Origin: an uncultured Clostridia bacterium
GTDB lineage: Bacteria; Bacillota; Clostridia; Oscillospirales; Acutalibacteraceae
NCBI GenBank assembly: GCA_945221685.1
Contig: CALYNN010000026.1
Location: 1-14,038, forward strand
DNA: 14,038 bases
Direction: 5' to 3'
How positions within the stretch are numbered: the stretch's first letter is position 1; each line of letters starts with the position of its first letter. The notes under the pieces are model-generated. The model was not told where the DNA came from, did not search any database, and saw only the letters and a list, made by a program, of their open reading frames with translations. The translations under genes and the position numbers were made by a program. Below are positions 1 through 6,748 of this stretch, piece after piece.

Positions 1-27
1 AAGCAACTCCCCTGTCTGACACAAAGC

Positions 28-645
28 CTAAATGGTAATGATATTTTCGAGACCTACCGACAAAGAAGCGTTAATAACTGCATGCGCGGAAAATAATACT
101 ACCTGTATAATTATTTCAATTAACAGAGACTTTACCGAAAAAGTATTGTCTCTGTTTTTATTTTTAACCGCTTCATATATGGTTTTTGAAAGCTTTGAAT
201 TACAGGATAAAGCATAGACAATCAATGATATAAGAAGCGCTGAAACAGGCGCAATAAGCAGTAATATATAACCTATTCCTTTGCCACTGTATAGTGAGAA
301 ATAGCAGGCGCATTTCATTCCGTAAAAAATTCCTGCAATTACGGGAATAAAATTCATAACTGCAAAGCCAATTAATGAAAATCCCATTAAAACAATTAAC
401 AAAAACAAAGATAAATAAAGCATCAAATTTGCAACTACTGCCACGGAAAAGCTTTTTGTTACCTCTGTAAGAACCGTATTAACTGCTTCGGATTTTGATA
501 CCGCGTAAAAGTATGAGCCCAATATAAGACCGAATACATAAAAAATTATTGAATAAACAGACTCTTTATTGTTTTGAAAAAAGGTCTTAAAATCGAACTT
601 TTTATCATTAACAATTTCAAAATTAATATTTTCAAGCTCTTCCAT
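28..645 (-). CDS. SpoIIM/DUF95-like integral membrane protein
   Basis: 205 aa, five hydrophobic segments at roughly residues 29-49, 69-88, 91-110, 123-148 and 172-194, after a charged, probably cytoplasmic N-terminus of about 28 residues. The middle part has a pattern I associate with clostridial stage II sporulation protein M relatives: a Gly-rich GFSLIG turn (88-93), IP..AG..YG (100-109), then a Gly-Lys-Gly turn (121-123), a long helix containing LIAP, and a charged stretch. SpoIIM acts with SpoIID and SpoIIP in peptidoglycan remodelling during engulfment; whether this protein does so is unproven, since DUF95 also includes non-sporulation members. ATG follows the TAA of the upstream membrane gene by 1 nt and has only a weak ribosome binding site, so translational coupling is likely. 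It is last in the yajC group. No terminator is visible in the 27 nt that remain in the window. Confidence 0.6.
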   Translation of the reverse strand: MEELENINFEIVNDKKFDFKTFFQNNKESVYSIIFYVFGLILGSYFYAVSKSEAVNTVLTEVTKSFSVAVVANLMLYLSLFLLIVLMGFSLIGFAVMNFIPVIAGIFYGMKCACYFSLYSGKGIGYILLLIAPVSALLISLIVYALSCNSKLSKTIYEAVKNKNRDNTFSVKSLLIEIIIQVVLFSAHAVINASLSVGLENIITI

Positions 646-646
646 T

Positions 647-1036
647 TTATCTACGCTTTCTTACAGTTTTAAATAATGCCGCCAAAATTGCCGATAACAA
701 AATAACTGCAATTCTAATTATCGTCATAGCGAGTGAATTTTTATTTACGACTGAATTGATTATTGTAAAAATTACCAATATTGATGATGACAGCACCGAC
801 ATAAGCAAGTAGTTACTTTTAAAGTCTATCATACAAGCATAAGCAGTTGCGAATGACGCGGCGGCGCATATTACAAATGATACATATTCGGCATATTTTA
901 AATCTATATCAAGCTTTAAAAATACAGCAGAAGAAAGAAGGGATAAAAGAACAACACACAAGGCTGAGGACAACAGGCTTTTTATCACAAATTTTATAAA
1001 CAATGATTTATTATTTGTAGCAGAAATTTTTGGCAT
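647..1036 (-). CDS. TIGR04086/YrzE-like four-helix membrane protein
   Basis: 129 aa, four predicted membrane helices (about residues 16-40, 49-70, 74-95, 101-123), a basic N-terminal stretch and a basic C-terminus (KTVRKRR). Length, topology and position directly after yajC match the TIGR04086 family, which includes B. subtilis YrzE beside YrbF (YajC). Function is unknown. The assignment rests on topology and gene order rather than a sequence motif. The ribosome binding site GGAGGGG (complement of 1044-1050) sits 7 nt before the ATG and forms the 3' arm of a hairpin, so expression may be limited by RNA structure. The stop lies 1 nt before the SpoIIM-like start. Confidence 0.65.
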   Translation of the reverse strand: MPKISATNNKSLFIKFVIKSLLSSALCVVLLSLLSSAVFLKLDIDLKYAEYVSFVICAAASFATAYACMIDFKSNYLLMSVLSSSILVIFTIINSVVNKNSLAMTIIRIAVILLSAILAALFKTVRKRR

Positions 1037-1043
1037 AACAAAA

Positions 1044-1071
1044 CCCCTCCGAAATAATATATTCGAAGGGG
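1044..1071 (-). promoter_or_regulatory. Hairpin containing the TIGR04086 gene's ribosome binding site (terminator/attenuator-like)
   Basis: On the minus strand a 10-bp stem (complement of 1062-1071 with 1044-1053, 8-nt loop) is followed by TTTTG. One pair is G-U in minus-strand RNA but would be a C-A mismatch in plus-strand RNA, which argues that the minus transcript is the functional one. The 3' arm is exactly the GGAGGGG ribosome binding site of the next gene. The T run is only four bases, so it may act as a weak terminator after yajC, as a translation block, or both. Confidence 0.6.
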
Positions 1072-1091
1072 CAAAAAACTATAACCTTATA

Positions 1092-1544
1092 TCAGTCATT
1101 TTTAGTTTCGTCAACAACATCTTTATTTGTTTCGTCAACAGAATTCTTTTTACTGTCTTTTTTGTTCTTTTTCGCTTTAGCTGCTTCCTTTGCGGCTTCA
1201 ACTTCCTTTTGATGCTGCTCCATCTTTGTCTTATTTGTATTAATAGCCCAACGCTCAATCTTCATTTTATTCCTGTCTGAGCCTGTTTCAATAATAAGGT
1301 CATTTTCGCGGATTGTAACAACCCTGCCGACAATACCGCCGATTGTTACTATTTCATCACCGATTTCAAGTGAAGCTCGCATTTCCTGCTCTTCCTTTTG
1401 ACGCTTCTTCTGGGGTCTTATCATAAAGAAATACATAACAACAAGAAGCACAACCATAAGAATAATATACTGTGTTGTACCGCCGCTACCGGCTGCTCCC
1501 GAAGCATTTGAAGCGCTTGACGCCATCATTAAAATTAAATCCAT
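1092..1544 (-). CDS. yajC: YajC, preprotein translocase accessory subunit
   Basis: 150 aa. A short Ala/Ser/Gly-rich N-terminus precedes one membrane helix (about residues 25-43), followed at once by the family signature RPQKKRQKE (43-51) and the small domain containing EIGDEIVTIGGIVGRVV (60-76). YajC binds SecDF and the SecYEG translocon at the membrane. The C-terminus (about 105-150) is an unusually long, low-complexity Lys/Glu/Asp tail; many YajC proteins end near 90-110 residues. The ATG has an AGGAGG site 8 nt upstream. SecD/SecF do not follow, as they do in proteobacteria; instead the YrzE-like gene follows, the arrangement seen in Bacillota. Own promoter at 1574-1602, with possible read-through from tgt. 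Confidence 0.95.
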   Translation of the reverse strand: MDLILMMASSASNASGAAGSGGTTQYIILMVVLLVVMYFFMIRPQKKRQKEEQEMRASLEIGDEIVTIGGIVGRVVTIRENDLIIETGSDRNKMKIERWAINTNKTKMEQHQKEVEAAKEAAKAKKNKKDSKKNSVDETNKDVVDETKND

Positions 1545-1573
1545 TTACATTTCCTCCTAAACAGAATACATAT

Positions 1574-1602
1574 ATTATATTAGAACGCTTAAGCTTTTGC
1601 AA
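1574..1602 (-). promoter_or_regulatory. Sigma-A-type promoter for yajC
   Basis: Minus-strand -35 TTGCAA (1597-1602), 17-nt spacer, -10 TATAAT (1574-1579), about 30 nt upstream of the yajC ATG. The spacer contains the palindrome GCTTAAGC (1587-1594). The -35 lies only a few bases past the tgt stop. Confidence 0.7.
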
Positions 1603-1609
1603 GTATTTT

Positions 1610-2746
1610 CTATATTCTTGTGTCAAGTTTTACACAATATTCATTTTTATAATCAGTAAATGAACCGTTGTCTAAATTTTCTCTGATTTCGCTCATAAGA
1701 TTATTATAAAAATAGAGATTGTGCATTACAGCTAACCGCATTCCTAAAATTTCACTGCTTTTTATGAGATGCCTGATATACCCTCTTGAATATTTTCGGC
1801 ATACAGGGCATGTACATTCTTCATCAAGCGGTTTTTCGTCTCTTGCATATTTTGCATTATTAATATTGATAATTCCCTTTTTAGTAAAAATTTGACCGTG
1901 GCGTGCGTTACGGCTCGGCATTACGCAATCAAAAAGGTCGACTCCCCTGCTGACTGCCTCAAGAATATTTCCCGGAGTGCCTACACCCATCAAATATCTT
2001 GGCTTGTTTTCAGGGGCATAAGGCTCAACTGCGGAAATAATTCTATACATATCCTCCTTTGGCTCTCCCACTGCAAGACCGCCTATCGCATAGCCGTCAA
2101 GGTCTAATTTTGCAATTTCCTTCATATGCTCAATTCTCAAGTCATCATAGGTACAGCCTTGATTAATACCGAACAGGAGCTGATTTTTATTAATAGTTTC
2201 GTTAAGGGAATTAAGCCTCTCCATTTCCTTTTTACATCGCTCAAGCCAACGGAGAGTTCTTTCACAGGCTTCCTTAGCGTATTTATAATCGCAGGGATTT
2301 TCAACACATTCGTCAAAAGCCATCGCAATGGTGGAAGCAAGCTTTGACTGAATTTGCATACTTTCCTCAGGACCCATAAAAATATTTCTTCCGTCAATAT
2401 GAGAATTAAAGTAAACGCCTTCTTCTTTAATTCTGTTAAGCTTTGCAAGACTGAAAACCTGAAATCCGCCGCTGTCTGTAAGTATGGGTCTGTCCCAATT
2501 TGTAAATTTATGAAGTCCGCCCATTTCGTAAACCAAATCGTCTCCGGGTCTGACATGAAGATGATAGGTGTTGCAAAGCATAACCTGACAGTTTATGTCT
2601 TTTAGATCCTGCGTCGAAAGTCCGCCCTTAATTGCCGCAGAAGTTGCAACATTCATAAAAGCAGGAGTCTGCACGGTACCGTGAACAGTTTCAAATTCTC
2701 CGCGTCTTGCTTTTTCTTCATTTTTTATAAGTGTAAATTTTGCCAT
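1610..2746 (-). CDS. tgt: tRNA-guanine(34) transglycosylase (queuine tRNA-ribosyltransferase)
   Basis: 378 aa TIM-barrel enzyme that exchanges guanine 34 of GUN-anticodon tRNAs for preQ1 in the queuosine pathway. Visible landmarks: TDSGGFQ with the general acid/base Asp91; GINQG and GGLAVGE (substrate pocket); GVDLFDCVMPSRNARHG with the presumed nucleophile Asp270; zinc ligands Cys311, Cys313 and Cys316 plus His342, with the family spacing (26 residues from the third Cys to His). The frame opens 12 nt earlier at a TTG, but that codon is part of the ribosome binding site (GGAGGA), so the ATG at 2744-2746 with the MAKF N-terminus is the start. It lies 23 nt after queA, clearly one operon. Confidence 0.97.
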   Translation of the reverse strand: MAKFTLIKNEEKARRGEFETVHGTVQTPAFMNVATSAAIKGGLSTQDLKDINCQVMLCNTYHLHVRPGDDLVYEMGGLHKFTNWDRPILTDSGGFQVFSLAKLNRIKEEGVYFNSHIDGRNIFMGPEESMQIQSKLASTIAMAFDECVENPCDYKYAKEACERTLRWLERCKKEMERLNSLNETINKNQLLFGINQGCTYDDLRIEHMKEIAKLDLDGYAIGGLAVGEPKEDMYRIISAVEPYAPENKPRYLMGVGTPGNILEAVSRGVDLFDCVMPSRNARHGQIFTKKGIININNAKYARDEKPLDEECTCPVCRKYSRGYIRHLIKSSEILGMRLAVMHNLYFYNNLMSEIRENLDNGSFTDYKNEYCVKLDTRI

Positions 2747-2769
2747 ATGTTCCTCCAAAGCAAAATTAA

Positions 2770-3795
2770 TTAGTAGATAAACATTGCATCGCCAAAGGAA
2801 AAGAAACGATACCTTTCTTCAACAGCAATTTTGTAAGCGTTCATAACATTTTCTTTGCCTGCAAAGGCTGAAATCAGCATAATAAGCGTACTTTCTGGTA
2901 AATGAAAATTAGTTACCAATGCGTCCATACATTTAAACTCAAAGCCCGGGTAAATAAAAATACTTGTATCTCCGCAGTCCTCACAGATTTTGCCGCATTT
3001 TGCCGCAACGGATTCAACGGTTCTGCAGCTTGTTGTTCCAACGCAGATAACGCGTTTACCGTTTTTGTGAGTTTCATTTATTAAATCAGCAGTTTCTCTT
3101 GGCATAACATAATGCTCGGTGTGCATTTTATGCTTTGTAACATCGTCAACCTTAACAGGTCTAAAGGTGCCTAAACCAACATGAAGCGTAACATATCCGA
3201 TATTTACACCCTTATTCTTAATCTCTTCAAGCATTTCGGGAGTAAAATGCAGTCCTGCAGTCGGTGCCGCCGCTGAACCTAAATCACGGCTGTAAACCGT
3301 TTGGTATCTTTCTTTATCCTGAAGCTTTTCTTTAATATACGGCGGTAATGGCATTTGACCGATTTCGTCAAGAACCGCAAAAATATTTCCTTGGCAATAA
3401 AATTCAACAATCCTGTTGCCGTCATCTAATATATCTGCAACTCGACATTCAAGCTTTCCGTCACCAAAAACGAATTCGGTACCTTTTTTTGCTCTTTTGC
3501 CCGGTCCGCAAAGGCATTCCCATTTAAGATTTTCAATTTGCTTTAAAAGCAAGAACTCAACAACTGCGCCGGTTTCCTTTTTTACTCCGTATATTCTTGC
3601 AGGAATTACACGGGTATTATTAAGTATCAGGCAATCGCCGGGATTAAGAAGCTCAGTTAAATCCTTAAAAATTTTATGCTCAACAGCCCCTGTTTTTCTG
3701 TTTAGCAGCATCAGCCTTGAGGCATTTCTCGGTTCGATAGGGGTCTGTGCAATAAGCTCCTCAGGCAAATCATAGTAAAAATCTGAAGTTTTCAT
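2770..3795 (-). CDS. queA: S-adenosylmethionine:tRNA ribosyltransferase-isomerase
   Basis: 341 aa. QueA transfers and isomerises the ribosyl group of SAM onto preQ1-tRNA to give epoxyqueuosine-tRNA, the step after Tgt. Family segments in order: TPIEPRNASRLM (18-29), LILNNTRVIPARIYG (56-70), RYQTVYSRDLGSAAAPTAGLHF split across 163-184, VTLHVGLGTFRPV (202-214), GTTSCRTVES (253-262), and the TNFHLPESTLIMLISAFAG region (295-313). Three closely spaced ATGs exist; the last (3793-3795) gives the usual MKTSDF N-terminus and has GGAG 6 nt upstream, whereas the first (3807) has no ribosome binding site because that GGAG falls inside it. Divergent from asd. A minus-strand TATAAT lies near 3842-3847, but I cannot place a convincing -35. 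Confidence 0.96.
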   Translation of the reverse strand: MKTSDFYYDLPEELIAQTPIEPRNASRLMLLNRKTGAVEHKIFKDLTELLNPGDCLILNNTRVIPARIYGVKKETGAVVEFLLLKQIENLKWECLCGPGKRAKKGTEFVFGDGKLECRVADILDDGNRIVEFYCQGNIFAVLDEIGQMPLPPYIKEKLQDKERYQTVYSRDLGSAAAPTAGLHFTPEMLEEIKNKGVNIGYVTLHVGLGTFRPVKVDDVTKHKMHTEHYVMPRETADLINETHKNGKRVICVGTTSCRTVESVAAKCGKICEDCGDTSIFIYPGFEFKCMDALVTNFHLPESTLIMLISAFAGKENVMNAYKIAVEERYRFFSFGDAMFIY

Positions 3796-3816
3796 CATTT
3801 TCTCCATAAATTACAA

Positions 3817-3846
3817 TTGACATATATATATAATAAGTGATATTAT
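3817..3846 (+). promoter_or_regulatory. Promoter of the asd-dapA-dapB operon
   Basis: A perfect -35 TTGACA (3817-3822), 18-nt AT-rich spacer and -10 TATTAT (3841-3846), placing the transcript start near 3853, about 80 nt before the asd ATG. The spacer is a TA repeat tract. A minus-strand TATAAT (3842-3847) overlaps this -10, so queA transcription may compete here. Confidence 0.7.
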
Positions 3847-3856
3847 ATTAGGCAAA

Positions 3857-3920
3857 GTATTGGATTTATCCGATACCTCAATATTATATTGCATATTATC
3901 TTGATTTACAAGATATTTTT
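3857..3920 (+). other. asd leader with two small hairpins, second followed by a T tract
   Basis: Hairpin 1: 3857-3864 pairs with 3869-3876 (8 bp, 4-nt loop, one G-U pair only valid in plus-strand RNA). Hairpin 2: 3897-3903 pairs with 3909-3915 (7 bp, AT-rich, 5-nt loop) followed by TTTTT (3916-3920) immediately before AAGGAG. The second resembles a weak terminator/attenuator just ahead of the ribosome binding site. The leader is far too short for a lysine riboswitch, and no T-box motif is present. A regulatory role is inference. Confidence 0.4.
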
Positions 3921-3933
3921 AAGGAGAATTATT

Positions 3934-5025
3934 ATGAACAAGAAGTATCGCGTCGGAATAGTAGGCGCAACAGGTATGGTTGGTCAAAGATTTGCAACCC
4001 TGCTTGACGGTCATCCTTGGTTCGAGGTTGTTTGCCTTGCGGCATCATCAAGAAGTGCAGGAAAAGCATACAAGGATGCCGTTGGTAAAAAATGGTGTAT
4101 GGATGTTGATATTCCGGAGTCAATGAAGGATATTGTTGTTATGGATGCAACAAACGATATTGATAAAATCACAGCGGCTGTTGATTTTGTATTCTGTGCC
4201 GTTGATATGAAAAAGGACGAGATTAAAGCTCTTGAGGAGGAATACGCTAAGCACGAGTGCCCTGTTGTATCAAATAACAGTGCGCATCGCTTTACTCCCG
4301 ATGTTCCCATGGTTGTTCCGGAGCTTAACGCTGAGCATATTGAAATTATAAAGGACCAAAGAAAAAGACTCGGAACAAAGCGCGGCTTTATTGCTGTTAA
4401 ATCTAACTGCTCCTTGCAGTCTTATGTTCCGGCTATTTTCCCTGTTAACGACAAATTCCCTGTAAAAGATGTACTTGTTTGCACATATCAGGCAATTTCC
4501 GGAGCAGGCAAAACCTTTGAAACATGGCCCGAAATGGTAGATAATGTAATTCCCTACATCGGCGGAGAGGAAGAAAAAAGCGAAAAAGAGCCTCTTAAGC
4601 TTTTAGGTAAAATTGAAAACGGCGAAATAGCTTCTGCAAGCAAGCCTAACTTTACTGCACAGTGTATCCGTGTTCCCGTTTCCAACGGTCATTTGGGTGC
4701 AGTGTTCGTTAGATTTGAGGACGGCTGTAAGCCCACTAAGGAGCAGATGATAGAAATTTGGGATAATTTCAGCGGCAGAGCACAGGAGCTTCAGCTCCCC
4801 TCTGCACCAAAAAAATTCCTTAACTATTTCACAGAGGATGACAGACCTCAGATAAAAACCGAAAGAATGCTTGAAAACGGAATGGCTGTTTCAATCGGCA
4901 GACTCCGTGAGGACACTCAATACGATTATAAATTTGTATGTCTTTCACACAACACGCTTAGAGGAGCCGCCGGCGGAGCTGTTCTGCTTGCTGAGCTTCT
5001 TGCGGCAGAAGGATATATGGATTAA
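3934..5025 (+). CDS. asd: Aspartate-semialdehyde dehydrogenase (archaeal/fungal-type)
   Basis: 363 aa. Reduces aspartyl phosphate to aspartate semialdehyde with NADPH, the branch point to lysine, methionine and threonine. N-terminal nucleotide-binding loop GIVGATGMVGQRF (8-20); KSNCSLQSYVP with catalytic Cys159; GAGKTFETWPEMVDN (190-204); acid/base His253 in PVSNGHLGAVFVRFE. The layout and the IPYIGGEEEKSEKEP stretch fit the subgroup first described in archaea and yeast (TIGR00978-like) rather than the E. coli/B. subtilis type. The frame is open upstream through a TTG at 3889, giving a 15-residue extension; I reject this because AAGGAG lies 7 nt before the ATG at 3934 and the extension would be leader RNA. 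First gene of a three-gene lysine operon. Confidence 0.96.
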   Translation: MNKKYRVGIVGATGMVGQRFATLLDGHPWFEVVCLAASSRSAGKAYKDAVGKKWCMDVDIPESMKDIVVMDATNDIDKITAAVDFVFCAVDMKKDEIKALEEEYAKHECPVVSNNSAHRFTPDVPMVVPELNAEHIEIIKDQRKRLGTKRGFIAVKSNCSLQSYVPAIFPVNDKFPVKDVLVCTYQAISGAGKTFETWPEMVDNVIPYIGGEEEKSEKEPLKLLGKIENGEIASASKPNFTAQCIRVPVSNGHLGAVFVRFEDGCKPTKEQMIEIWDNFSGRAQELQLPSAPKKFLNYFTEDDRPQIKTERMLENGMAVSIGRLREDTQYDYKFVCLSHNTLRGAAGGAVLLAELLAAEGYMD

Positions 5026-5045
5026 TTGATTAAGGAGAGATTATT

Positions 5046-5936
5046 ATGAAAGAACCTATTTTTACAGGTGCGGCAGTTGCAATTATTACACCTATGAATG
5101 AAGACGGTACGGTAAATTACGACGAATTCGGAAGGTTCATTGATTTTCAAATTGAAAACGGTACCGACGCTATCGTTGTATGCGGTACTACCGGAGAATC
5201 CTCAACCTTAAAGGTTGTTGAGCATAACGAAGCAATCAAGTGGTGTGTTAAGTATGTAAATAAAAGAGTACCTGTTATTGCGGGCACAGGCTCAAATTCA
5301 ACTGCATGCGCAATCGACATAAGCAAAGAAGCATGCGAAAACGGCGCAGACGCCCTTTTGCTTGTAACACCTTACTACAACAAAACAAGTCAAAGAGGAT
5401 TAATTGCTCACTACACAGCAATTCACGACGCAACAAACCTTCCTATTATTCTGTATAATGTTCCCTCAAGAACAGGCTTAAACATTGCCCCAGAAACTGC
5501 AAAAGAGCTTTCAAAGCTTCCGAGAATTAACGGAATTAAGGAAGCGTCCGGAAATCTTGAGCAGGTTGAAAAAATCCACGAGCTTTGCGGCGACGAGCTT
5601 AATATTTGGAGCGGTAACGACGACCAGATATACGACCTTATGGAGAGAGGCGGCAAGGGAGTTATCAGCGTGCTTTCAAATATTGCTCCGAGAGAGGCAC
5701 ACGATATTGTTCAAAAGTATCTTGATGGCGACAGGGCAGGCAGTAAGGAGCTTATGGATAAGTATATGAAGCTTGCCAAGGCAATGTTTGTTGATGTTAA
5801 TCCAATTCCCGTTAAGGAAGCCGTTTCAATGATTGGCTTTAACGCAGGTCCCGTAAGACTACCGTTAATTGAAATGGATGAAAGCAATAAGACTTACGTT
5901 AAGAATACACTTAACGAGTACGGTTTACTTAAGTAA
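5046..5936 (+). CDS. dapA: 4-hydroxy-tetrahydrodipicolinate synthase
   Basis: 296 aa, a normal length for this (beta/alpha)8 aldolase, which condenses pyruvate with aspartate semialdehyde. Residues equivalent to the E. coli active site are all present: Thr48-Thr49 in CGTTGES, Tyr111 in TPYYNK, Tyr137 and Arg142 in YNVPSRTG, and the Schiff-base Lys165 in GIKEASGN. AAGGAGAG precedes the ATG, 20 nt after the asd stop, so it is co-transcribed and receives the product of the gene before it. Lysine feedback sensitivity cannot be judged from these residues alone. Confidence 0.98.
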   Translation: MKEPIFTGAAVAIITPMNEDGTVNYDEFGRFIDFQIENGTDAIVVCGTTGESSTLKVVEHNEAIKWCVKYVNKRVPVIAGTGSNSTACAIDISKEACENGADALLLVTPYYNKTSQRGLIAHYTAIHDATNLPIILYNVPSRTGLNIAPETAKELSKLPRINGIKEASGNLEQVEKIHELCGDELNIWSGNDDQIYDLMERGGKGVISVLSNIAPREAHDIVQKYLDGDRAGSKELMDKYMKLAKAMFVDVNPIPVKEAVSMIGFNAGPVRLPLIEMDESNKTYVKNTLNEYGLLK

Positions 5937-5956
5937 AATAATTTGAGGAATTTTAA

Positions 5957-6709
5957 ATGACAAGGATAATTACTACCGGTGCTAACGGAAAGATGGGTAA
6001 GGTTATTCAAAGCGTTGTAAGCGCAAGAGAAGACTGCGAAATAGTTGCAGGTGTTGATTTGAATACCGAGCCAAACGGATTATTTCCCATCTATCCGTCA
6101 ATATCAGAGGTTAAGGAGCAGGCAGATGTTATAATTGATTTTTCAAATCCTGTTCTTCTTGACGATTTGCTTGAATATGCAAAAACAACCTCGACTCCGC
6201 TTGTTATAGCAACGACAGGATACAGCAAAGAGCAAAAGAAAAAAATTGAGGACGCGTCTAAAGACTCTCCTATTTTCTTTACCTACAATATGAGCGTTGG
6301 AATTAATCTTTTGGCAAACCTTGCAAAAAAGGCCGTTGAGGTATTAGGCGGAGATTTTGATATTGAAATAGTAGAAAAGCACCATAATCAAAAAATAGAC
6401 GCTCCCAGCGGAACTGCGTTAATGCTTGCAGATGCAATATGCGAGGTAACTCCGCAGCCGATGAAATACGAATATGACCGCCATTCAAAAAGAGAAAAGC
6501 GCACAAGAAACGAAATCGGTCTTCATGCAGTAAGGGGCGGCACAATTGTTGGCGAGCACGAAATAATTTTTGCAGGCAGAGATGAGATTATCACTCTTTC
6601 TCATTCTGCAAGAAGTAAGGAAATATTTGCAGTAGGTGCTGTAAACGCCGCTGTGTATATGAACGGAAAAGGTCCCGGATTATACCAAATGAGCGATGTA
6701 ATCGAATAA
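5957..6709 (+). CDS. dapB: 4-hydroxy-tetrahydrodipicolinate reductase
   Basis: 250 aa. Reduces the DapA product to tetrahydrodipicolinate with NAD(P)H. The Rossmann loop GANGKMG is at residues 8-14, and ATTGYS at 85-90 lines the cofactor site. The signature EKHHNQKIDAPSGTAL (140-155) supplies His142/His143 and Lys146, equivalent to E. coli His159/His160 and Lys163. The late GLHAVRGGTIVGEHEI segment is also typical. TGAGGAA lies 6 nt before the ATG; the gap from dapA is 20 nt. Last gene of the operon, followed by a strong hairpin terminator. The route from tetrahydrodipicolinate to diaminopimelate is not encoded in this window. Confidence 0.98.
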   Translation: MTRIITTGANGKMGKVIQSVVSAREDCEIVAGVDLNTEPNGLFPIYPSISEVKEQADVIIDFSNPVLLDDLLEYAKTTSTPLVIATTGYSKEQKKKIEDASKDSPIFFTYNMSVGINLLANLAKKAVEVLGGDFDIEIVEKHHNQKIDAPSGTALMLADAICEVTPQPMKYEYDRHSKREKRTRNEIGLHAVRGGTIVGEHEIIFAGRDEIITLSHSARSKEIFAVGAVNAAVYMNGKGPGLYQMSDVIE

Positions 6710-6711
6710 GC

Positions 6712-6747
6712 AAAAAAGCTGAAGTTCACCTGAACTTCAGCTTTTTT
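6712..6747. terminator. Bidirectional intrinsic terminator between dapB and the aldo/keto reductase gene
   Basis: A 17-bp perfect inverted repeat (6712-6728 with 6731-6747) around a CC centre, starting with six A and ending with six T, so it can terminate dapB on the plus strand and the converging cysE-cysS-reductase transcript on the minus strand. It begins 2 nt after the dapB stop and ends 1 nt before the reductase stop codon. Confidence 0.93.
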
Positions 6748-6748
6748 A

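Noticed and set aside
1604..1612. A terminator between tgt and yajC
   Set aside because: No stem with a following T run is present; the short gap is taken up by the yajC promoter.
2137..2556. Open frame of 139 codons in another frame within tgt
   Set aside because: Same-strand shadow of tgt; Tgt motifs are intact in the main frame and this frame shows none.
3416..3775. Open frame of 119 codons opposite queA
   Set aside because: It lies wholly antisense to a certain gene, and its product has no recognisable fold or ribosome binding site.
3889..3933. A 15-residue TTG-started extension of Asd
   Set aside because: It has no ribosome binding site of its own, overlaps the leader hairpin, and the ATG at 3934 has AAGGAG at ideal spacing.
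3847..3933. Lysine riboswitch or T-box upstream of asd
   Set aside because: The leader is only about 80 nt and has neither the lysine-aptamer size nor the TGGNACC motif.
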